NCBI GenBank assembly: GCA_963691655.1
Contig: OY829326.1
Span: 81,647,235-81,711,234 of the forward strand
Reading direction: 5' to 3'
Source: Toxonevra muliebris
Lineage: Eukaryota > Arthropoda > Insecta > Diptera > Pallopteridae
DNA length: 64,000 nucleotides
Both the position numbers and the translations under genes were made by a program. A model generated the notes under the pieces. That model was not told where the DNA came from, did not search any database, and saw nothing but the letters and a program-made list of their open reading frames with translations. Positions 56,763 to 64,000 of this stretch are shown piece after piece. The number at the start of each line of letters is the position of its first letter. The first letter of the stretch is position 1.

Positions 56763-57245
56763 GTCCGTTCCCGTAGTACAACGCGGGTGAACGCGTTCTC
56801 CCAGGCCAGAAAGCGTTCCCGTACTCAAAAACTTGCAAATGGGAACAGAGATGAGAGAGTAATTGTCTTCTTTTTCTTGCACGAAATAGCTGATTTTCTT
56901 TTGTGAAAATATATTGAAAATTTGAAATTAATAAATAAATAAAGAATTTTTAGAAAAGTAAGTGTTATTTAAAATGGAAAGTGTTTAAAAGACATTGGAA
57001 AATTAATTAATAGTATATTAGTTTAACTATATTCTCCACAAAATAAAGACGCAATTGTCTGTCCAATTTCTGACGCTGTAGAAGCTGCTGCTATTTATGC
57101 TTAATTTTTTCATTATTTTCTTGTAAGATTCAACAATTTTTATTTTATTGAATATCACAGAAACTTTGTTTTTTGAATTTACCTGTCGTTAAAATTTGAC
57201 GTTTTGTTTCGTGCAAGAAAAGTGGCTTTGTGCGTTTCAGTACAT
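56759..57245 (-). mobile_element. GTCCGTTCCCGTA-ended element, second copy
   Basis: Begins ATAGGTCCGTTCCCGTAGTA; matches 54056-54640 and 54985-55110 in opposite orientation. Confidence 0.65.
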
Positions 57246-57439
57246 TTTTGGTAAAAAAAAAAACAAAAATATTGCATTAATTTAACGACTAAAACAATTA
57301 ATTTTAAAATATAAAATAAATTTATAAAAAGCAACAAAAATATAAAATGAATAAAAAGTTTAACTCAAATCGCAGTTAAGTAAATATGTAAATGATCATG
57401 AGATCAATCATTATTAATTGTTTTATTGGCGTAAACAAT

Positions 57440-57720
57440 AAAATTTGTCTGACGTTTTTAAAGACAAAACCGAACGGGTCTTAAAAATATTTCTATAAAG
57501 AAAATGATCGCTCTACATCAACAGTCGGACGATAGGAGTAATTTTGAAGGCACAAAATTCATTTATAGAACAATTTTCTTCATTAAATTCCAAATTTACA
57601 TATCTTATCGGGATATCTATGAAAACACATAATAAATTGTTTTTAAGGCGAACTTGATTCCTTTTAATAAACGAATATATATTTGGTCGACACAAGTTTT
57701 GCGCAGTGACGTTTCATGAG
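57440..57720 (-). pseudogene. hAT transposase C-terminal scrap
   Basis: Minus strand reads YVNLEFNEENCSINEFCAFK, then in a shifted frame RPTVDVERSFSL. The (V/S)DVERSFS block is typical of the hAT dimerisation region. Too short and frameshifted for a firmer call. Confidence 0.45.
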
Positions 57721-58305
57721 GAATGATTTCATTAATATATGTTCAAACAAAATATTTTAAGTCCTGCCACAGCAGCGGTAGTAATCAAAGGCCGTATTGT
57801 TTTTTCTGAGCGCCGAACATTCAATTCTTTATGTTTCTGGCTTTTGAAATGCTGGTCACCTTGAAATTTAATTTCGCAGCTCACCAAAAAGTTATCAAAA
57901 TTATTAAAAAATTAAAAATATGTATGTAAATAAAAAAAATAAATTTTTAAATATATTTGAAAAGATGCATTTATTGTAAAATATGCACAGTTTCCCAAAA
58001 ATATGCATTTATTGTAAAATATACAAAAATATGCACTAACGATTGAATGCCTTTTTAAAGGAAATTTCATGATTCGTAAAGATAACTTGACCATTTCACT
58101 TTTGAGATGCGCAGTAAAAACACGCATTTGTATGGAATTCCTTGCCCTAGATATAAGTTTTACTAATAGATTTGTCACTGTTATCACTTTCTGCATCATT
58201 AGTTTGATCAACGCCGTCATATCACTCATTTCATTGAATAAAACATCAGTATGTGAAGCTTTTTCAAGTGAATTAGGCTGGTTGGTAGTATTATTTCCAT
58301 TTCTA

Positions 58306-58571
58306 ATTATATTGGCATATGTTTCGATTGGAGGAGGGCAATGAAAATGTCGTTATTGTTGGCTTTCGTTTTCAATTCAATTGCAAACATTGGGAGAGGT
58401 GTTTTATCAACTCTTCTTTTCATGTTCCATATGTTAACAACTACATGGTCATAATCAGAGAGACCTTTTTGATGTCATCAAGTTCAATCGAATAGTGCAT
58501 ATTACTGCGAATAACTTTGAAGCCTCGCTCATTCTTAGTTTTAAAGCGTTGTTCCAAAACGCTGCTAGGGT
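58306..58571 (-). pseudogene. jockey-type gag (PRE_C2HC) fragment
   Basis: Minus strand: ERGFKVIRSNMHYSIELDDI, then after a frameshift DHVVVNIWNMKRRVDKTPLP and MFAIELKTKANNNDI. This is the domain before the zinc knuckles in ORF1 of jockey-like LINEs. It is on the same strand as, and upstream of, the RT remnant at 53.2-54.05 kb, so both could stem from one element. Confidence 0.7.
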
Positions 58572-59368
58572 TATCACTGCAAATATTTAAAATGCCAGAA
58601 CCCTCCCAAAAAAAACTTTATTCTTGATGCGTAAACATTTAAACTCACGGTATGGGCAAAATTTCAAATGTGTAAAATGTAAGAATAACTGTAACATAAG
58701 ATGTAAGATAACAGTAACGTCCAGTTCCCGTCTCGCTCACACTACTGCGCGACATGACTGTGCTACTCTGAACAACAAAGAGAAGAGAAGAAGAAAGGGA
58801 GAAATTAAAATACGAGCGGAGTTTGTTTGTTTATGTTTCGATCAATTTACTCACACATATATGTACATACGAAAACAAAATTTGTGTGTACATTTATTCG
58901 TGGCAGAATTATTTGTTGGTGTTAAACGTGTGGAGATCGACTATATCATACAAGCAGAGAAGTCGCCGTAGCAAACACAAGCGTTTGGTAGGTTTTTGAT
59001 TGGATTAAAATTAAATATTTTTTAAAATATAAAAACAATACAAAATGATAATAATAAATAATCTAGGTTTCAATAAATGTATAAACAAAATGTAGTGATG
59101 ATGATAGCAAACCACGGCACTATACAAATTTTGCTTTGGACATTAACCTTAGAAAGGCAACGCTTTTTTTATCTATGTAAATAGCAAAAATGTTAAACAG
59201 AAAAAATCAAACTTATATATTATAAAATCACTTATTCAATAAAAATACATTGTTTCTTATTTTTATTAAATGTAGTTAAGGCAACTCTCTGCGCGGTGCT
59301 TTTAAAAAGTAGTGGGGTGACTGGTAACCCCTGTTGCCTTTCTAAGATTAAATGCGGAAAGCGCTTAT
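58572..59368. other. spacer, no recognised gene
   Basis: Holds a 115-codon open frame (58624-58971, +) with a CVKCKNNCNIRC stretch but no recognised family. A TTAGAAAGGCAAC / GTTGCCTTTCTAA inverted pair lies at about 59149 and 59333. Confidence 0.35.
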
Positions 59369-59444
59369 CGTCGCCTGAGGATTGATTTGGCGTATGTGTG
59401 TACAAATTCATATACTTATACGCCAAATCAATTCTCAGGCGACG
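59369..59444. repeat. 27-bp hairpin with 22-nt loop
   Basis: CGTCGCCTGAGGATTGATTT (arm 59369-59395) pairs with 59418-59444; 26 of 27 positions match. Confidence 0.85.
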
Positions 59445-59569
59445 TTATGTAAAATTTTCACAAGAAAGAAAACTTAAAGCGCAGAAAAAAGATGCAAATA
59501 CAGCTGCGTATATGCGAACATATCGTGCCCGATGCATTGAGTTAAAGAAAAATAATGCAACTACGATTT

Positions 59570-59665
59570 AGAGCAATTGAAAATATTTTTGCTATCACAA
59601 CAACAAATATATGCGATATGGAATAAAAATTTGCATTTGCAATGATGCAAGACAATTTGCAATTT
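59570..59665 (+). repeat. repeat shared with 20095-20185
   Basis: TGCTATCACAACAACAAATA and AATAAAAATTTGCATTT..AATGATGCAA appear in both places, same orientation. Confidence 0.6.
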
Positions 59666-60239
59666 ATGGTGAATTGGGCTATCATATATATAAAAGATAA
59701 TGATATCTAATAAATTTTTAAGTTTATAAAAGAATTGTTTTAATTTGAATTATTTACCTAAGCATATAGATTATACATCAAATCCCTATATATGGCTATA
59801 CATACATATATTATGTATGTATTATGTATATGGCATTCAGTTGGCTTAACTGTTTACACATCAAATATCTTGCGTGCCTTGCACGCATCCATTGTTTTTT
59901 GACTTATGGACAGCTTTTTAGGATTGCAGACCACTGTGCAACGGTTGGATGAAAATCAAAATATTTTAATTTTTGGTGTGCGGAGTTAACGATTTTACAA
60001 CGAGTTGTATCGTTTGTACCGAAGTTGTACAACTTCAATTGTTCTCGTTTATTGTTTAATCAATTTCTATTGTTTTGAATCAAAGAGTGACAAAATGTCA
60101 TTAATGGAAAATGATGAAACAACGTATAGGAGAGAATTAGACATAAAAAATGATGAGAGCAAAAGAAAAATAGTGCTGGGCGGATGAAATTTGTGAGCCC
60201 AGCTTATGGTATTTCGACTCTTTAGAATTTCTCCATGAT

Positions 60240-60374
60240 ATTTAGTTGCCTTCTAATCTCATTCAATTCATACATTTTCCACTAGGTTGTTTGCAACACG
60301 AAGAATGTAGGATTAATGAAATTGTAGGATAATGGAAAGTGTATGAATTGAATGAGATAAGAAGGCAATTAAAT
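60240..60374. repeat. inverted repeat with about 45-bp arms
   Basis: Left arm ATTTAGTTGCCTTCTAATCT and right arm pair with about four mismatches. TTGTACAAC-like motifs crowd both outer sides (59998-60030, 60385-60450), suggesting the core of a larger palindromic element. Confidence 0.7.
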
Positions 60375-60559
60375 CGATCGTACAACCATACTACACACTA
60401 TACAACGCACTGTACAACAGGGCCATGTTGTACAACACGTTGTATCGTGTGTAGCCTGCATAACCACAGCCTTACATCTTACATTTTATAGTGCGGAAAT
60501 GCGTCTGAAATGCAGAATTCCCCCATACAAAAAGTGTCAAATGAAATTCTGCATTTCAG

Positions 60560-60725
60560 ATTCTTTTCCAGCGTGGCCAACTTAGTGCTTTTTGAAAATT
60601 AAAAAGCGGAAAAAAGAGATTTAGCGCTCAGAGCGTTTTTTCAATTCAAAAGACACAAAATGATCCGCTAAATAATCTTTTTATTGAATAATCCTAACAA
60701 AATTATTTATCGAAACATCTGGGTT
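60560..60725 (+). mobile_element. repeat shared with 6825-6995 (opposite orientation)
   Basis: See the 6.8-kb entry; this copy starts CCAGCGTGGCCAACTTAG. Confidence 0.5.
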
Positions 60726-60867
60726 GTTCACAAGCTGTTGTATACTGTCGTATAGTTGTAAAGTCGTATAATTTTGTATGAAAAATGAGAGAATTTATGA
60801 CAAATGAAAGTATACGACACCAAATAACACACCTTGTGAGTATACGATCGATTTTGTAATATTTCAA

Positions 60868-61357
60868 TTAAGGGTACCCTTAAGGTGAGTTGCATCACAA
60901 AACTTTAAACGCATTTTTCTCGAAACAGTGTTTTTACGATTGGCGGACTTTGTAACTCAAAAACTATTCAACCAATCGCTTTGAAATTTTGCAAAATATT
61001 TCGAAAAAATACATTCAAAGATCCGCCATTTTGTGAATTTTTGTCCGAAATGAATGATAATAGTCTATGTTATAGACTATATAGAACAACATGTACTTTA
61101 TCTAATTCTGTTTGATTTTTTGATTTCAGACATTCCAGTGATTTGCAATCATTCCCGCCATCAAAAAACAGGCTTTTTATTGACGACGAAAATGTTTGTA
61201 AAACAACAATGTAAGAATTTTCTCTTGTTTTTAAAGTTTCGAAATACATATGCACAGATATCCAAACCTCAAAAACTGATTTTTGTTTATTTACCAGCCT
61301 ATTGAATATCGCGGAAATTCTAAATCGAGAATGGGGGGGGGGGGGGGGTACCCTTAA
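60868..61357. mobile_element. TTAA-bounded element with GGGTACCC ends
   Basis: TTAAGGGTACCCTTAA (a 16-bp palindrome) at the left and GGGTACCCTTAA at the right. A run of 16 G ends just before the right terminus (61333-61348). No transposase. Confidence 0.5.
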
Positions 61358-62098
61358 CTTTCTATTTTGATATGAATTGGATTGAATTCCTCGCATTTTT
61401 CAAGAATGAAGCCGATCTCTTAAAAAAAAAAATTCATTCATGTGAAAAATATAGTAATTATGGATTTATTTTTGTAGAGTTAGAGTTGGCTAAAAAACAA
61501 TTTTTAAAGCTTCTGTAGATGGTCTCCGGGGAGTCCTCTAAAAAAAGGCGTATTGCGATGAGCACGATATCTCTGGATTGGATCGTCCAAAATAAAAAAA
61601 CAAAACGATTTATTTAATGCAAAATATTATCTTGTTATCAAACGAAGGAATAATCAAAATATCCATTTTTAATTTAATGGCGACTTTATAAAGACTAAAT
61701 TTTGATTTTTGATGAAATTGTTTTTTGTAGCCTAAAATTGTTATAAAATAATAAATATTTATCGGAAAAATAAATCCTTCGATCAATGACAAAAAATATA
61801 TTTTAACGCTTGTAAAAAATTTGATATCAACAGATTTGAGAAAAAACGCGTTCAAAGTTTTAAAAGCTCTTTATACATAGTGATTTTGTTCTTCAAGTAA
61901 CTTCAAGAATATTCATATCAGCGAATATACTTAAATTTATGTAGGTACACTACGAAAATCGAAAAGAAATAATTTTTTAAAAGTTCTAACTGGTTTAAGC
62001 ACAATATTCTGTCCAGAATAACTGTTTTTTTTTTTAAATACGTGTGTTTAAATTTAAATATTAAATTTAAATTAAATTCATACATAAGTATGTACTTA
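61358..62098. other. AT-rich stretch, nothing recognised
   Basis: No ORF or repeat boundary recognised. Confidence 0.35.
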
Positions 62099-62900
62099 TC
62101 TACCCTGCAGTGAAACAGCGAACTAGATACAAAAAGATCTAGTTCTGTGGTTGGAATAAATTCACTAGTTCGACAGTTAGTTCCTTATTGAATGCAAAGA
62201 TTCACCAGTTGAAACAAAACGATTTTCTTTTTTTCTTAAGCTAGTGCATATTATGGTGACAAGTACATCTGTAGATTCGCCAGTACGAAGTCTTAAATGA
62301 TCGGTATGCTGTGTCGTTTTACAAAAACAAAAAAACTTTGCTTCGTAATTGTTCTTCGTCATTTACTGCTATTTTAACAGCTATTGAATTTGTTTTCAAC
62401 TAATTTTGCTTGTAATTGTGTAATTTTTGAGCAAGTCGGGCGCAAGAGGTTAAGTGAATTTGTGATAAAAGTGTTGTTGAATTAAAAAAGATTTTGTAAT
62501 TTACTGAAGGTGCAATTATTAATAAAATGTTGAACAAAAAGTCCGTAGATAAAAACAATCGTAAAGTACAGCGTATGAACGTAACCCATGGCGCAAATTT
62601 GCAGTCTCAATGTAAATATTTATTTATTTATTTGTCATTTATTTAATAATTTATTTATTAATTTACTTTTTGATTTATAAATTTAATCAAATTTCTTACA
62701 TGTATTCGTAACTTATTCAAATTCAAGTAATAATATTATTATTATTATGTATCCATCATCTTTTTATAAATGGATCTATTGTATTCTTTTTCTGAGTTGT
62801 TATTTTTTTATTAAAAAAAATTGCCATATAATAAATTCGCATTTTATTTTTAGAGGTTAAGGTATTTAAGAACTAGTGCTGAAACTAGTTATTCAAGAAC
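62099..62900 (+). mobile_element. AACTAGT-rich element
   Basis: Begins CTACCCTGCAGTGAAACAGC; related to 42888-43180, and 62800-62860 is the inverse of 43170-43240. A possible first exon at 62527-62610 reads MLNKKSVDKNNRKVQRMNVT followed by HGANLQS. Boundaries and superfamily unknown. Confidence 0.4.
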
Positions 62901-62924
62901 TAGTGCAAAAACCAAAAAAGTTTG

Positions 62925-63345
62925 AAGTGATTTGTGTTCATTCTCTCTTTTGCTCAGTGTTCATTTTTCAAAACAACAACAATGTCATTGTTTGACAGCA
63001 AAACATTGATCGAGTAAGGCTGATGTTACACGGTCAATGTTTTGCTGTCAATGTTTTCTGTTTTTACTCTCTTTTCATCGTTTTGTTTGATGCCCTGTTA
63101 CACTATCAGTTTTTTGCTGAATGTTATTTTTTAATACTTTTATCTGCAACTATGTTTTTCCATCTAAAAAGTATTTAATTGTATAATGTCGGTGGAAATA
63201 GAAACAAATTATACAAAAAATCTTGAATTTATATATGAAAAACACAGAAAAATAATCTTTAAAATTTGCGAACTATTAAAATAAGCTCCGCCACTTTGTT
63301 GCTTGGCCATTGAATTACCATGTTTTTATAAAAACTATTATCTTA
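62925..63345 (-). mobile_element. partial copies of the 4466-5171 MITE
   Basis: 62925-63018 and 63022-63345 match two different parts of the 4.5-kb MITE in reverse orientation, including the GATGTTACACGGTCAATG end. Confidence 0.7.
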
Positions 63346-63359
63346 ATATTTCTCGTTTT

Positions 63360-63492
63360 TTACAACCTTGCATTTGAGGGTTGCTAAGAATTTCATTTGA
63401 AACTTTTTGTATGGCGAAATTCTGCATTTCAGACTCATTTCAACGAAATGTTAAATTTGCCAGAAATGCACTCTCGTGTGTCCGCACTATAA
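63360..63492 (+). mobile_element. right end of the TAGTGCGG MITE family
   Basis: Ends GCACTCTCGTGTGTCCGCAC followed by TATAA, as in the 13.3-kb copy; it splits the surrounding 4.5-kb-type MITE, whose right end resumes at 63493. Confidence 0.7.
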
Positions 63493-63572
63493 CAGGGCAT
63501 CAAACAAAATGATGAAAAGAGAGTAAAAACAGAAAACATTGACAGCAAAACATTGACCGCGTAACATAAGCC
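63493..63572 (+). mobile_element. right end of the 4466-5171 MITE
   Basis: AACAGGGCATCAAACAAAAT to TTGACCGCGTAACATAAGCC, the same terminus as at 5090-5171. Confidence 0.7.
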
Positions 63573-63649
63573 TAAGAAACACTTAATATTGTTGTATCCA
63601 TTTTTATTTAAAAATATTAATTTTGATTGAATTTTTTATTTCTTATATT

Positions 63650-63948
63650 TTATTCTTATTTGTCGCGCCTTGCTTTTGCTTTCTTATTGGAAAAAATAAA
63701 CAGTTTTCATTTAAAATTTAACTTTTCTTTTTTTAATCTATTTATTTTTATTCAATAAGCTGATTTCACTTTTCTTTTGTTTATTTTTATTTAATAAAAT
63801 GTTAAAATGTTCTTCGCAGCACAAAGTATTTTTCGAATGACAAAGTAAAAGCAGAATTGCCTAAGAAACCTAGAAATCTTGCTGTGTGGAAAAGCAAGTG
63901 ACAGTCCTAAAGAGAATTGGAAACTTGCCGTGTGGAGAAGGAGACTAA
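63650..63948 (+). mobile_element. partial copy of the 46207-46635 MITE
   Basis: Shares TTCTTATTGGAAAAAATAAA, AAGTAAAAGCAGAATTGCC and the CTTGCTGTGTGGAAAAG and CTTGCCGTGTGGA blocks; left end missing. Confidence 0.7.
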
Positions 63949-64000
63949 GCAATAGAAAAGTAGTTAGTATTCTAATTTTTGTAAAGTGGTAAAATGTTCT

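Noticed and set aside
58624..58971. 115-codon ORF with a CVKCKNNC motif
   Set aside because: Cys spacing does not match a known finger and the frame lacks any similarity I recognise.

Overview
This is an AT-rich, repeat-crowded stretch of an insect nuclear genome, most likely from a higher fly (Diptera). The species cannot be fixed from sequence alone; the tRNA-derived SINEs and the mix of transposon families would suit a tephritid-like fly, but that is inference. Genes are split by spliceosomal introns with GT..AG borders, and most of the window is transposon remains, often nested.

Three protein-coding genes can be reconstructed, all on the + strand. (1) A 78-residue ZNF706-like one-zinc-finger protein (11155-11513, two coding exons), whose upstream splice acceptor requires a non-coding first exon. 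Two diverged copies of a candidate first exon with donor sites lie at about 2.5-2.7 kb and 7.6-7.86 kb. (2) A 908-residue coiled-coil protein homologous to CCDC40/CFAP172, the axonemal 96-nm ruler subunit. It has six coding exons from 15802 to 38175 whose phases all agree, and introns of about 10.7 kb and 8.6 kb packed with transposons. (3) A 323-residue CDIN1 (C15orf41) homologue, a PD-(D/E)XK nuclease-like protein, in four exons from 48953 to 50685.

Layout: 0-9 kb is repeats (a Transib-like element, several MITEs, the duplicated first-exon segment). 9-11.6 kb holds a TTAA-flanked element and the ZNF706-like gene. 13.3-15.3 kb has a MITE and a LINE endonuclease fragment split by a foldback element. 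15.8-38.2 kb is the CCDC40 gene, with a hAT MITE / Tc1 / foldback nest in intron 3 and a hAT MITE, a TIR element and an unclassified multicopy-family pseudogene in intron 4. 38.3-48.9 kb holds a possible minus-strand exon, a hAT MITE with an exact 8-bp target duplication, and a Transib element with exact 5-bp duplication that contains a 3.2-kb PIF/Harbinger element (itself carrying further insertions) and a MITE. 49-50.7 kb is CDIN1. 51.9-64 kb is again repeats: perfect inverted repeats, non-LTR reverse transcriptase and gag pieces, a hAT transposase scrap, a SINE with a 12-bp target duplication, and several MITEs.

The three genes have unrelated roles (small nuclear or cytosolic zinc finger, cilium/sperm tail assembly, erythropoiesis-linked nuclease family) and show no sign of co-regulation. 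No RNA gene, CRISPR array or bacterial-type operon is seen. I found no clear novel biological system; the best leads are the duplicated first-exon segment, the orphan GC-richer minus-strand ORF beside CCDC40, and the dated nesting of transposons.
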